Program-made: the position numbers and the translations under genes
Source of the DNA: Sediminibacterium sp. KACHI17
Lineage (GTDB): Bacteria; Bacteroidota; Bacteroidia; Chitinophagales; Chitinophagaceae
NCBI RefSeq assembly: GCF_040362915.1
Contig: NZ_AP029612.1
Location: 558,001-622,000, forward strand
Direction of reading: 5' to 3'
DNA: 64,000 bases
In this document: piece by piece, positions 36,464 to 45,220 of the stretch
Layout of the letters: the number at the start of each line of letters is the position of its first letter
Position numbering within the stretch: the first letter of the stretch is position 1
Notes under the pieces: model-generated
Seen by the model: only the letters and a program-made list of their open reading frames with translations
Databases searched by the model: none
What the model was told of the DNA's origin: nothing

Positions 36464-38902
36464 TTACCCCCCAATTCTACTCTGCTCTTCCGTAGCACTT
36501 CCGGAGTTGCGTTTATTGGTTTTGAAGCTTTTACCAAAACGATAATTAAAGCTGATGTTCAGGATACTGTTTTCCCATCTGTTATTAACGGTCGCATCAA
36601 CTGTTGCATATTTTGTAGTGCCACTGAAACGCATTAGTTTAAATGGATCACGATAGTTCAGACTGATTCGGCCTTTGTTATTCATGACTGCTTTGGATAC
36701 AGCAACCGTAAACATGCCCATTCCTTTATAGATCATCACCCCATCTACACCCTTGGTATTGTAAAATCCATTGATCTCTGCATCCCATCCTTTACCCAAT
36801 TTGCTTTGCAATGCGCCACTGAAATTACCTGAGTTCACACTGATATCGATCAGCGAATCATTCACAATACCTTTGAACTGGTTATTGAATAAGTTCGCAT
36901 TCACACTCACAGTCAGCCATTTTGTAACGGGCTTATAGAAATTGATTGCAATGCCATATTGTTTGCGCGTAGCAATGTTCTTTCTGATTAAAAATGTTTC
37001 TTTCGTGGCTTCATTCTGCTCGATCACTTCTGAGATCACACCACTGGTATGAGAATAGTTCAAAGTAGTGGTCAATACACCGGCATATGTGTGTGTTAAC
37101 TCAATATTATTACTGAACTGTGGCTGTAAACTTGGATTTCCTTTTTGATACGTATACCTGTCTACAATGAATACAAACGGATTCAGGTTGCGATACTGCG
37201 GACGCATGATCCTGCGACCAAAATTCGCAGCCAACATATGTTTCTCATTCAGGTTATAACTCAGATATAGGGTAGGGAAGAGCTGTCCGTAATTATTCTT
37301 GAACTGAATATTACTGGTCACCTGATCGCCCTTTGCATCCGTGTACTCATAACGAAGTCCGGCCTGCATCGATAATTTTGTACTCAGTGGCGTATTCAGA
37401 TTCACATAAGCTGCATAAACATTCTCTTTATAAATGAAATAGTTGGAACGCGTAAGATCCTGTACACGATTGCCATTGATGATGCTATCGAAACGAATAT
37501 TGTTATCACTGTTCACAAAACTCACTTTTGCACCTGCTTCAAATTTTCCTTTGTTTTTCAATGGTTGTGCATAATCCAACTTGGCCGCATATACATCAAA
37601 TCCTGATGGAAGATATCCCACCAAACTATCTGCTTTACCTGTCAGATTGTTATTGGCATCATACACACTATTGATGAAACGCTGGCGGTGTTTGTCTTTG
37701 TATTGAATATAGTCAGCATCAAAACTCAATTCTCTGCCTGCAGAATCGAACTGGTGACGCACGTTCAGGTTGCTGCTGTAATTGGTTACATGGGGTTTCA
37801 TGTTTGTACCGCCATAAATGGTAGACTGTAAATTGCCCTGTGCATCTGTAAGCTTACTAACGCTGTTGTTGTTGTATTCCATTTTGGTGTCAAAGCCATT
37901 CACCGTCAAAGCAGCAGATGTTCTTTTGGAAAAAGTATAATCCATTCCGATTTTACCTGAATGTGAATTACGACTATCAGGCATATATGCGCGCTGATCG
38001 AAAGTTCCGGTCAGTAATTTTGTTGTCGGATGAATGAAATTTCTTAAAATGCTGAACTGCTGGTATGCTTCTCTGTAACTGTAGTTATAGTTGCCAAATA
38101 CATTCAATTTGTTGATACGATAATTCAGATTCGCGCCTACACTGGCTTTGGGATAAACACCTTGTGCATAACTGGTATTGATATTACCGTTGAAGCCTTT
38201 GGTTTTGATCTTCTTCGTGCGAATATTGATCACACCGGAATTACCCGATGCATCAAAGCGTGCAGGCGGATTGGTCATGATCTCGATCTGATCCAACTGA
38301 TTGGCATTCATGCCACGCAACATATTGGCCAGATCTTCGCTGCTCATGTAAGTGGGACGACCATCCAATAAAACGATCACACCTTGCTTTCCTTTCAGAC
38401 TGATATTACCGTCTCTGTCTACTGATACACCCGGAGATTTCTCCAATACTTCCAACGCAGTATTACCGGCATTAGAAGGTGAAGCGTCTACATTCACCAC
38501 CATTTTATCCGCCTTCATTTCGAGAAAAGGTTTTTTGCTGGTGACAGTAACTTCACCCAATGAATTGTCTTGTGCCTTTAATGAAACGGCACCCATATTG
38601 ACTGTACTATTATTTGCAGATACACTGATCGGCGTGGAGTAAAAACGCTCATACCCAACACTGCTTACACTGATGAGGTAGTTGCCAAAAGGGATGTTCT
38701 CAAAAGTAAAAACCCCGTTCTTATCCGATACCGCTGCTTTGGCGAGACTGGAATCTTTTTGTTTGAGTAAGGTTACAGAAGCACTTTCGATTGTGCGACC
38801 GTTACCTGTTAAAGTACCCGTGATACTGCCTGTTTGTTGCGCAAATGCTAGGTTGGCAGTGGTGGTGATCAAGAGCATCAGGAATGTAAAATACCTTTTC
38901 AT
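36464..38902 (-). CDS. TonB-dependent receptor-like outer-membrane protein
   Basis: 812 residues with a signal peptide to about AFAQ. Then a carboxypeptidase-regulatory-like domain (GSITGTLTGNGRTIESASV, GVFTFENIPFGNYLISVSSV), a plug (EVLEKSPGVSVDRDGNISLK, GVIVLLDGRPTYMSSEDL, VIEIMTNPPARFDASGN-like segment) and a large barrel domain (outer membrane beta-barrel family 3 type). The last residues are Gly/Ser-rich. No partner gene is adjacent. Substrate unknown. Confidence 0.9.
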   Translation of the reverse strand: MKRYFTFLMLLITTTANLAFAQQTGSITGTLTGNGRTIESASVTLLKQKDSSLAKAAVSDKNGVFTFENIPFGNYLISVSSVGYERFYSTPISVSANNSTVNMGAVSLKAQDNSLGEVTVTSKKPFLEMKADKMVVNVDASPSNAGNTALEVLEKSPGVSVDRDGNISLKGKQGVIVLLDGRPTYMSSEDLANMLRGMNANQLDQIEIMTNPPARFDASGNSGVINIRTKKIKTKGFNGNINTSYAQGVYPKASVGANLNYRINKLNVFGNYNYSYREAYQQFSILRNFIHPTTKLLTGTFDQRAYMPDSRNSHSGKIGMDYTFSKRTSAALTVNGFDTKMEYNNNSVSKLTDAQGNLQSTIYGGTNMKPHVTNYSSNLNVRHQFDSAGRELSFDADYIQYKDKHRQRFINSVYDANNNLTGKADSLVGYLPSGFDVYAAKLDYAQPLKNKGKFEAGAKVSFVNSDNNIRFDSIINGNRVQDLTRSNYFIYKENVYAAYVNLNTPLSTKLSMQAGLRYEYTDAKGDQVTSNIQFKNNYGQLFPTLYLSYNLNEKHMLAANFGRRIMRPQYRNLNPFVFIVDRYTYQKGNPSLQPQFSNNIELTHTYAGVLTTTLNYSHTSGVISEVIEQNEATKETFLIRKNIATRKQYGIAINFYKPVTKWLTVSVNANLFNNQFKGIVNDSLIDISVNSGNFSGALQSKLGKGWDAEINGFYNTKGVDGVMIYKGMGMFTVAVSKAVMNNKGRISLNYRDPFKLMRFSGTTKYATVDATVNNRWENSILNISFNYRFGKSFKTNKRNSGSATEEQSRIGG

Positions 38903-39287
38903 ATGGTGGTTGAGTTTTGCGATTTACGGTGTAAAACTGTTCTACAAAACCCATGTACTCAACCGCATAAATATGTGTGTAGGGACGAGTGGTGATTACA
39001 GACGATAGACCGATCGCTTTGGTGTTTAAATGGTCTTTTCGGATATCGCGTACTCAATGAAATCTAAATGCGGCTATAAAACAATAATCATTTGCTCAAT
39101 GCCATTTGTGTATTGATTTACGCTTTGTAGGCGTAGTTATTAAAGGTTGTCTCAGTGTTATCTCAGTGAAACCCCAGTGTTTACTCAGTTGTATCTTATA
39201 TCTATTAAGTACTGAAACAATACTGCAAAAATGCATACTTGTTATGCCTATAAAATATCGGTACTTTCAATGCATAAAATAAAGACA
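38903..39287. other. Intergenic region between divergent genes
   Basis: 385 bp between the TonB receptor-like gene (minus) and the gene at 39288 (plus). It holds the four-copy 11-bp repeat at 39151-39194 and no recognisable gene. The stretch 38925-39140 shows no repeats or palindromes that stand out. Confidence 0.6.
39151..39194. promoter_or_regulatory. Four direct repeats with 11-bp period (CTCAGTG)
   Basis: CTCAGTG, CTCAGTG, CCCAGTG and CTCAGTT start at 39151, 39162, 39173 and 39184, exactly one DNA turn apart. This is a typical layout for an activator binding as an array on one face of the helix. The array ends 94 bp before the ATG at 39288. Confidence 0.65.
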
Positions 39288-40091
39288 ATGGCCATACTAA
39301 CAGGACCGATACAATACATTGGTACGATCGATGATTTAACTGCTTACAGAACGCGTAACAGTGATAAGGTCATTGTTCGCAAAAAAAGATATTTTCCCGG
39401 CAAGGATACTTTTAAGACAGCGCCTCAGTATGAAGCAATGCGCAGAAACAATGCGGAGTTCACCGCTTGTGCGTATGGTGGAAAAATATTGCGGGATGCA
39501 CTGGGATCACTGATTTTATTGGCGGATTATAATGTGTCGCCCGCGATGAATAAATTTTGTAAAGTACTTCAGCAGCAAGACAAGATAAATGCGGCAGGGA
39601 AGCGGTCGATCGTATTTTCTGCTTACAAAGCATCCTTAACATCTTTGGTGTTGAATAAGCGTTTTGTTTTTGAATCTGTTGTTCGACAGCGGCCTGTTGT
39701 TGAAATCAACAGAGCGCAAGGTGAGTTGCATGTACAGATGGGGGAGTTGATACCGGGATTTAATTTGCAGTTGCCGTGGAAACATGCTTATTTCAGGTTT
39801 GTTTTATCCTTGGGTATGCTTGGCGACTTACATGATCAGGGTAACGGTTATGATACCAGCTATGGTAGAAAAAAAGTAATGGTGAACAATGTATTCAGCA
39901 ATTGGATGTTGAGCACACAAAAGATGCCGGCACAAAGTTTTATTGTTAAATTGTCGTATCCGGATCTGTTGGAGCGTGATGATATCAGTTTAATGGCAGG
40001 TATGGGTATTCAAATGGGGGTGCCCGTTTACCTGAACGATATCGATCCCGTTCCATATGCAGCCACCGCAACGGTACTTGGGGTTGCTTGA
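39288..40091 (+). CDS. Conserved-looking protein of unknown function
   Basis: About 267 residues from the ATG at 39288; two upstream in-frame ATGs exist but the leader has no protein-like character. The start MAILTGPIQYIGTIDDLTAY followed by RTRNSDKVIVRKKRYFPGKD gives a basic N-terminal part; the rest is mixed. No signal peptide, membrane segment or catalytic motif seen. It overlaps or abuts the next gene, which starts within 30 bp of its stop, and the two share a probable promoter controlled by the 11-bp repeats. Confidence 0.7.
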   Translation: MAILTGPIQYIGTIDDLTAYRTRNSDKVIVRKKRYFPGKDTFKTAPQYEAMRRNNAEFTACAYGGKILRDALGSLILLADYNVSPAMNKFCKVLQQQDKINAAGKRSIVFSAYKASLTSLVLNKRFVFESVVRQRPVVEINRAQGELHVQMGELIPGFNLQLPWKHAYFRFVLSLGMLGDLHDQGNGYDTSYGRKKVMVNNVFSNWMLSTQKMPAQSFIVKLSYPDLLERDDISLMAGMGIQMGVPVYLNDIDPVPYAATATVLGVA

Positions 40092-40120
40092 TGATGATAA
40101 CAGTAAATCCATATCATAAC

Positions 40121-41359
40121 ATGAGAAAAAAAAGGTACTGGTTAGTATGTATTTTACTGCATGGCTTCACTGTGATCGCTGCGCAAAACAAACCCGAAAC
40201 GATTGCGTTTAGAGAATCTGATTATCAGACCATCATGGAAGCGGCGCGTATGCAACAACGGAATGTGTTGTTTTATTTCACACATCCTTATTGTGCACCA
40301 TGTAAGATCATGGAGAGAACCGTATTCAATCAGCCGGAAGTCATCAAGCTGGTGGAGGAAGTAAGTATTCCGGTGAAAGTGGATTGTGTGGATGAAAAAC
40401 CTTTTGCAAGAGCCATTCAAAAACAGTTTGAGATCAATCGTTTTCCAACCTTGCTCATGGTAGATAGTGCCGGAAATATTCTTGATGAATCCAGTGGCTT
40501 TATGGATAAGGAAGAATTGATGGTATTCATGCAGGAGAGTAAAATGGGATTATCTGTTTCTTTATTGCATCAAAAGCTTTTATCTGGCACTGCGAGTTTA
40601 CGAGAAGTAGCCCGTTATTGTAAAAAGAGTAAGTATCCGCCATCTTGTACACAGAATTATAATTGCCATACAGATAGTGTGTTAACAGTCATTTTTAATC
40701 GAACACCCGACTCATTGAAAACGGAAGCAGCCTGGTGGAATTTGCTGGATAATTATGTGCGCAATCCTTTGTCACCGGCATTTCAATATGTATTAACGAA
40801 TGAAAAGACCTATGTTCAAAAATATGGGAAGCAGTATGTAGACCAGGTCATTTATCACACCCTGAACCGATATTGGTCAGGAAATATGTCGTCTGAGGAG
40901 TATAAAATGGCGGGAGTATATGTTCGTTCGATCGCCAACAAACATCCGCAAGCAAAAGCATTGACGATCTATTATGGGATGCTGGACAGTTTCTTTGCCA
41001 TCCAAAACGGGAAAACCAATTGGGAAAAACAGATCAGTACCGCAGATCGGTTGGTGAGCCAATGGTATCATGTACTGAGTATCTATGAAGTGATGAACTG
41101 GGTAAAGGATATCTGTAAACGATACCCGACGAATCAAAAGATGATTCAAAGAGCCAGGAATTGGATGGACCGGTTGGTGAGTTTGGATCAAACGGATGTA
41201 TATATATTATATGAAGTACTTGCAGATGTTCAATTGTTACAGCGACAAAAAACAGCTGCCAGAGAAAGTCTCCAAAAAGCCCTTCAAATGGCAAGATCTG
41301 CTAACGAAGACCAGGATACTATAGATGGATTACAACATAAGTATCAGTCTATCAAATAA
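40121..41359 (+). CDS. Secreted thioredoxin-fold protein with helical repeat tail
   Basis: About 412 residues from the ATG at 40121, chosen because it leads straight into a signal peptide (KRYWLVCILLHGFTVIAAQ). A thioredoxin-like domain (about 20-140) carries HPYCAPCKIMERTVF, where CAPC is the redox pair, and RFPTLLMVDSAGNIL with the cis-proline. The remaining 270 residues are helical, ending in TPR-like repeats (LYEVLADVQLLQRQKTAARE, SLQKALQMARSA). It probably acts in periplasmic thiol chemistry or as a redox-linked scaffold. It is the last chromosomal gene before the integrated element. Confidence 0.8.
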   Translation: MRKKRYWLVCILLHGFTVIAAQNKPETIAFRESDYQTIMEAARMQQRNVLFYFTHPYCAPCKIMERTVFNQPEVIKLVEEVSIPVKVDCVDEKPFARAIQKQFEINRFPTLLMVDSAGNILDESSGFMDKEELMVFMQESKMGLSVSLLHQKLLSGTASLREVARYCKKSKYPPSCTQNYNCHTDSVLTVIFNRTPDSLKTEAAWWNLLDNYVRNPLSPAFQYVLTNEKTYVQKYGKQYVDQVIYHTLNRYWSGNMSSEEYKMAGVYVRSIANKHPQAKALTIYYGMLDSFFAIQNGKTNWEKQISTADRLVSQWYHVLSIYEVMNWVKDICKRYPTNQKMIQRARNWMDRLVSLDQTDVYILYEVLADVQLLQRQKTAARESLQKALQMARSANEDQDTIDGLQHKYQSIK

Positions 41360-41397
41360 TTATACGGCTATTCGTCTCTCTATTTAAACCTAATTAT

Positions 41398-41425
41398 ATT
41401 TCCTATAATTAATAGTATTTAAAAC
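41398..41425. other. Left attachment site (attL), dif-like
   Basis: Left arm ATTTCCTATAA (41398-41408), centre TTAATA (41409-41414), right arm GTATTTAAAAC (41415-41425). The 13-bp segment CCTATAATTAATA recurs exactly at 49692-49704. By the model the left arm is chromosomal and the right arm belongs to the element. Confidence 0.65.
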
Positions 41426-41733
41426 TTATAAAAAGTTGACATTGAGTAGATTAGAAAAGTCAACTTCTCCCCCATCCACAAGAGTGGATAAATAGAAAAA
41501 AAGCACCCGACAAAAATTCAGGTAGTTTCTTTATGTTTGATCTACGAAGATTTGAACAAGGATAATGTACCCGAATAGGGTAGAAGGTTAAAGTATGTGG
41601 CATGTGGTAAGTAATTTAGATCAGCTAATTTATATAACGCATTAAGGTTCTCAAATATTGTTTTTCAACAAATGTTGACAACCTTAAGCCGATGTGGTAA
41701 TCGGTAGTTTAGAGTGGGTGAGTAACCCTATTA

Positions 41734-41770
41734 TAAAATCCCTCACCGTGGTAAGTGAGGGATTTCTTTT
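41734..41770. terminator. Terminator at the end of the phage operon
   Basis: AAATCCCTCAC (41736-41746) pairs with GTGAGGGATTT (41755-41765). T runs follow on the plus strand and a TTTTATAA stretch on the minus strand. It directly follows the stop codon of the last phage gene at 41771. Confidence 0.85.
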
Positions 41771-42115
41771 TTACATCTGTGGAACTAGAATTAGCATTGC
41801 ATCACCTTCCTGCAATAATGAATTTCCATCACCAGAGAAAAAACTATGCGTGATCTTTTTAGGGTCAACGACTAATGCAGTTAAATCAGTATTTGTCCCT
41901 GTGAAGGAACTAACAAGGTCAACAGCATCAGAAGACAACAATGCCTTACGTGCATCGTCATCATTCCACTCTGGATTAACATTATAAGGTTTACGTACTT
42001 CTGAAATTGGTATGAATTTATCAGTAATCTCATAAACAAAAGAGCCTGATTTTTGGACTGCAACTATAATTTTTGCAGTCCATTTAGCGATAAAATCTAA
42101 TCGTACTGGACTCAT
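41771..42115 (-). CDS. Phage-element protein of unknown function (last gene of operon)
   Basis: 114 residues without signal or membrane segment. The centre is SYNVNPEWNDDDARKALL-like in style (seen as KPYNVNPEWNDDDARKALLS), and the end is hydrophobic (QEGDAMLILVPQM). Its start overlaps the spike gene's stop by 4 bases. Its place after the spike suggests a spike accessory or virion protein, but this is only by position. Confidence 0.65.
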   Translation of the reverse strand: MSPVRLDFIAKWTAKIIVAVQKSGSFVYEITDKFIPISEVRKPYNVNPEWNDDDARKALLSSDAVDLVSSFTGTNTDLTALVVDPKKITHSFFSGDGNSLLQEGDAMLILVPQM

Positions 42116-43002
42116 ATAAGTTGTGTTTTAATTTTATAAGTAAAGTCAACAATAAATCGATAATTACCGGTGCTTGTTGTATCAATCTGCAAGTAGGCAA
42201 CATTATCTATTACATGAGCGATAATCGGACAAGCTTGCCTTAACGCAGTTACAGAACAACCAGAAACATCTTCTGGTAAAGTAAATTCAGATTCAATGGG
42301 TAAGGATATCTTACAATAATGCGATGTACCAGATACAGCATTTGCAAGCAAATGTCCAGTTACACGAACTATATCACCTACTCTTGTCCAATGAAAATCT
42401 GCGTAAGGAGTGGCAGAACCATTTGTATAAGAGAGTGTAGGAGAATATGAACCAGAGCCAAAGTTTGCTGCTGAAATATTGCCAAAAGAAGTGAAATCAC
42501 CATTTTCATGGAATTCAAATGCAGGGTAAAATCCTTCACCTTGAAAAAACATTAATTCAAGAAAGCTTTCCATATGAAATTTAAATAAGGAAGCTTTATA
42601 AGATGCAGGAAAACCGATCATTAATTCGTCTGATATTGCAGAAGAGGAGCCAGGATCACCTTTATCACCTTTATCTCCTTTAACACCTTGTATTCCCTGT
42701 ATACCCTGATCACCTTTATCACCTTTAACACCTTGTATTCCCTGTATACCCTGATCTCCTTTATCACCTTTAATACCTTGTATTCCCTGTATACCCTGAT
42801 CTCCTTTATCACCTTTAACACCTTGTATTCCCTGTATACCCTGATCTCCTTTATCACCTTTAACACCTTGTATTCCCTGTATACCTTGATCGCCCTTATC
42901 GCCTTTTAACGGTATTGGTTTATTTAAAATCTCTTGGACTGTACCCTCTGCATTCCAGTCTGATTTCTTTTGTCGTCTATGTGATCGGTTAATTACACTC
43001 AT
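42112..43002 (-). CDS. Collagen-like spike or receptor-binding protein of the phage element
   Basis: 296 residues. The N-terminal 33 residues (basic, then TVQEILNKPIPLK) probably attach to the particle. Residues 34-108 are five copies of the 15-residue unit GDKGDQGIQGIQGVK, followed by GDKGDKGDPG, i.e. uninterrupted Gly-X-Y triplets that can form a trimeric collagen-like stalk. The last 180 residues are beta-rich (YSPTLSYTNGSATPYADFHW, VGDIVRVTGHLLANAVSGTS) and likely form a trimeric head for host recognition. The adjacent small genes overlap by 4 bases at both ends. Confidence 0.8.
   Translation of the reverse strand: MSVINRSHRRQKKSDWNAEGTVQEILNKPIPLKGDKGDQGIQGIQGVKGDKGDQGIQGIQGVKGDKGDQGIQGIQGIKGDKGDQGIQGIQGVKGDKGDQGIQGIQGVKGDKGDKGDPGSSSAISDELMIGFPASYKASLFKFHMESFLELMFFQGEGFYPAFEFHENGDFTSFGNISAANFGSGSYSPTLSYTNGSATPYADFHWTRVGDIVRVTGHLLANAVSGTSHYCKISLPIESEFTLPEDVSGCSVTALRQACPIIAHVIDNVAYLQIDTTSTGNYRFIVDFTYKIKTQLI
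42679..42903 (-). repeat. Five 45-bp tandem repeats encoding the collagen-like stalk
   Basis: Five nearly identical 45-bp units, differing by a few silent or V/I changes. The high identity at the DNA level suggests recent expansion or gene conversion, so copy number may vary between strains. Confidence 0.85.
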
Positions 43003-43616
43003 CTGTATGAACGTTTATTTTTTTTATTAAATCCAAAGAAAAGACCAACGAGAGATAATAATATTAAAATAGAAATGATAATGTTATTTCCAATAGATGC
43101 TTTTTTTATCTCTGGTTGGAGTTGATAAGTTGGGTTATCCTTTGCCATCAGAGAAAGAACATTCTGTGAAGACATTCCAAGTGATCGTTGCATTGCGGAA
43201 ATGTCTAGGCTAGGCTTATCGGGTGCAATTGACAAATCATTCAATATGTCTTTTTTCCAATAACGAAAACCTTGGTCACGATATTCAGCGCCTTTGAAAT
43301 AATTCAAATCTGCAAGATCATTAAACGCCTTAAGGAGTTGATATGATACCTTTCCTCTATCATCAATGCCTTTACCATTCGGAGACTTACCGAATAACTC
43401 TGCGTATTGAACCACAGATGCATGGAAATCTTTATTCTGCTGCATTTCATTAATATAAAATGCAATACGCTGATCAGGTGTCAACTTTTTTAATTCAGGT
43501 AAACGACTTTTCCATCGGCTTGTAGAATTATCAAATACAGCAGTAAGTTTTGAAATAACACCACTAATAGTTCCTATAACGGATTTTGCGGCTTGTAGTT
43601 CTGCTCCTGTAATCAT
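42999..43616 (-). CDS. Phage-element protein with C-terminal membrane anchor
   Basis: 205 residues. A helical soluble part (TPDQRIAFYINEMQQNKDFH, QLLKAFNDLADLNYFKGAEY) is followed by one membrane helix near residues 178-196 (NIIISILILLSLVGLFFGF) and a basic tail NKKNKRSYR. A virion membrane protein or host-envelope protein is likely. It overlaps both neighbours by 4 bases. Confidence 0.7.
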   Translation of the reverse strand: MITGAELQAAKSVIGTISGVISKLTAVFDNSTSRWKSRLPELKKLTPDQRIAFYINEMQQNKDFHASVVQYAELFGKSPNGKGIDDRGKVSYQLLKAFNDLADLNYFKGAEYRDQGFRYWKKDILNDLSIAPDKPSLDISAMQRSLGMSSQNVLSLMAKDNPTYQLQPEIKKASIGNNIIISILILLSLVGLFFGFNKKNKRSYR

Positions 43617-44113
43617 AACAGATTCTTTTGTACAACGTCAGAAAGGTTGCTATAAGAGCCACCTGCTGCATTGGGGTTTACAATCTTTCCAAGAAATCCC
43701 GAACCGTCACGCCATGAACTATTCAATTCAGATTTAAGAACAGTTTTTAACGATTTGCCATGTTTATTCTTGAAATAATTCGATGCGAAAATGACTTCTT
43801 CAGGAGTATTTAATTTGTTCATTTCAGAAACGATCATCTTCTCATCGGTGTCCGAAAACATACCATTGTTGATCTCTGAATGAATGGCATCTACAATCCC
43901 CTGAACGTAAGTGTACCTAACACCCACTGGGTTGTTAAGCGTTTCGTTAACTAGTTTGTCCTGATCTTTCTTTGCATTAAGGAAACTTAATCCTGATGAC
44001 AAACGGTTGATAATAGATTTACCAAACGTAAGCAAGAGAATACCAATTGCCACTGCAATGGAAATCACTTTTGGATCTGACCAGTCAATTTTATTTTTTT
44101 TTGAATAGCCCAT
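43613..44113 (-). CDS. Phage-element protein with N-terminal membrane helix
   Basis: 166 residues. A short basic N-terminus (GYSKKNKIDWSD), one membrane helix (ISIAVAIGILLLTFGKSII), then a helical soluble domain with a Gly/Ser-rich end (AGGSYSNLSDVVQKNLL). Together with the next gene it may form a membrane pair of the virion. No homology recognised. Confidence 0.7.
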   Translation of the reverse strand: MGYSKKNKIDWSDPKVISIAVAIGILLLTFGKSIINRLSSGLSFLNAKKDQDKLVNETLNNPVGVRYTYVQGIVDAIHSEINNGMFSDTDEKMIVSEMNKLNTPEEVIFASNYFKNKHGKSLKTVLKSELNSSWRDGSGFLGKIVNPNAAGGSYSNLSDVVQKNLL

Positions 44114-44117
44114 ATTC

Positions 44118-44723
44118 TTAGCTTAGATATAAATTCCTTTCACTTTCCCTACGGTTTACAAGACCCTGAACAACAACCCCGCCAGCATAAACCCATTTTC
44201 TAAATTCATCTGCGATTTCTTTTTCTGGACGTTGCTCATGTAACTTTCTCCATAAGGTAGAGCGGGTGAGTGCGCTAATACCAACGTTGTATGCAAGAGA
44301 TACTAATGCAGCTTTCTGGTGATCTTTCACAGACACTTTCAGTTTTTGTTCTACCTCAGTGTAAAACTTAGAGAAGTGGTGTTGAAATTCTTGTTCTGCC
44401 TTTTCCTTTGTAATAACGTCTGTAATTTTAACACGTGTTCCATCTGAATAAACGATAGTTCCATATCCGATTGTGGGTATTCCCGCAGTGTCTAAGTATG
44501 CACGTAAGCGCAGACCTTCAAATTTTTTGATGATGGCTTCAGCTGTTTTTTTTGCACTCATAAAAGGATTTATAATTGTGATTGTGTTTTTGAAATCATC
44601 AGTCATTGATGTATCGTCAGCGTTATCACGCTTTGGAAATATCTTTTGCCAGATGATCGTTAAAAAAAGAAATAAAACCACCACTACACTAAAGAGGGTG
44701 GTTTTACTTTTACGGTTTTTCAT
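44118..44723 (-). CDS. Membrane-anchored T4-type lysozyme (GH24)
   Basis: 201 residues. An N-terminal membrane helix (TLFSVVVVLFLFLTIIW) is followed by a spacer and a GH24 muramidase domain from about residue 57: KKFEGLRLRAYLDTAGIPTI then GYGTIV, with the catalytic Glu in KFEG and the Asp/Thr pair of the family, then QKAALVSLAYNVG and FRKWVYAGG, GLVNRRESER. It hydrolyses peptidoglycan. A membrane-anchored form within a structural operon suggests a virion enzyme for entry or a signal-anchor-release endolysin for exit. It is the clearest phage marker of the element. Confidence 0.93.
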   Translation of the reverse strand: MKNRKSKTTLFSVVVVLFLFLTIIWQKIFPKRDNADDTSMTDDFKNTITIINPFMSAKKTAEAIIKKFEGLRLRAYLDTAGIPTIGYGTIVYSDGTRVKITDVITKEKAEQEFQHHFSKFYTEVEQKLKVSVKDHQKAALVSLAYNVGISALTRSTLWRKLHEQRPEKEIADEFRKWVYAGGVVVQGLVNRRESERNLYLS

Positions 44724-44731
44724 AGGATATG

Positions 44732-44842
44732 TTATTTTGAAAACATACCGGATATTGAAGTCTTAATTTTGTTACCGAAGAAATACCACACTGTACCAAT
44801 AACAGCGATTCCACCGATAACCCAATACATCCATTTTTTCAT
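44732..44842 (-). CDS. 36-residue membrane peptide of the phage element
   Basis: Short frame with ATG at 44840-44842 and stop at 44732-44734: MKKWMYWVIGGIAVIGTVWY then FFGNKIKTSISGMFSK. One membrane helix flanked by lysines. It sits 5 bp after the stop of the 70-residue gene and 8 bp before the lysozyme gene. Size and layout fit a minor membrane protein of a lipid-containing or filamentous virion. Confidence 0.6.
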   Translation of the reverse strand: MKKWMYWVIGGIAVIGTVWYFFGNKIKTSISGMFSK

Positions 44843-44847
44843 GGTTC

Positions 44848-45060
44848 TTACTTTACAGGTTCTGAATTTTGTTTGCGTTTTTTCCTTCCGAATAGTTGCT
44901 TAATTGATGGTATAAGACCAATAACAACAACAAGAACTTTTAAGACGGTGTCTATAAGTGCATGTCCAGTATTCGGCAGATCAATCACTGGTACAGCGGC
45001 AACGCCAGAGGCGGCTGCACCAACAGGTGTGTTGACGATTTGTGATAACGTGTCTGTCAT
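44848..45060 (-). CDS. 70-residue membrane protein of the phage element
   Basis: The start at the ATG 45058-45060 is preferred because it lies 1 bp after the stop of the previous gene with an AGAGGAT purine stretch upstream; an earlier in-frame ATG at 45087 would overlap that gene. A small-residue-rich N-terminal part (PVGAAASGVAAVPVIDLPNT) is followed by a membrane helix (LIDTVLKVLVVVIGLIPSI) and a basic tail (FGRKKRKQN). This resembles phage membrane or coat proteins in general design. Confidence 0.65.
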   Translation of the reverse strand: MTDTLSQIVNTPVGAAASGVAAVPVIDLPNTGHALIDTVLKVLVVVIGLIPSIKQLFGRKKRKQNSEPVK

Positions 45061-45061
45061 T

Positions 45062-45220
45062 TTAGTTATCCTCTTTTTTTGATTCAATGACTTTCATTGT
45101 GGGTTGATGTTGCTGCCAGTATTCGTCTGCTGCTTTAAATCCCGCAGTTAACGCTCCGAGAAAAACACCGAATTTGTGTAAGCGACTAAAAACGCCGCCG
45201 ATCTTATCTAGAAATTTCAT
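45062..45220 (-). CDS. 52-residue protein of the phage element
   Basis: ATG at 45218-45220, stop at 45062-45064. It reads MKFLDKIGGVFSRLHKFGVF then LGALTAGFKAADEYWQQHQP and a charged tail. A strong Shine-Dalgarno sequence (AAAGGAGAT) lies upstream, unusual for Bacteroidota chromosomal genes. The first 28 residues could form an amphipathic or membrane helix. It overlaps the previous gene by 4 bases. Confidence 0.65.
   Translation of the reverse strand: MKFLDKIGGVFSRLHKFGVFLGALTAGFKAADEYWQQHQPTMKVIESKKEDN

Larger units (their letters stand above)
41360..41770. other. Non-coding region with attL, hairpins and a terminator
   Basis: About 410 bp without a gene. It holds the left dif-like site (41398-41425), a hairpin ATCCAC-4-GTGGAT (41474-41489), an inverted pair TTAAGGTT/AACCTTAA (41642-41649 and 41680-41687) enclosing TCAAC/GTTGA, a hairpin CCGAT-6-ATCGG (41689-41704), and the operon terminator. 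In the circular element this region joins 49633-49704, giving a compact intergenic region where an origin or packaging signal could lie. Confidence 0.55.

Noticed and set aside
42621..42909. Regular 45-bp repeats that could look like a CRISPR array or satellite
   Set aside because: They are continuous tandem units without spacers and encode Gly-X-Y triplets in a gene; frames on other registers are shadows.
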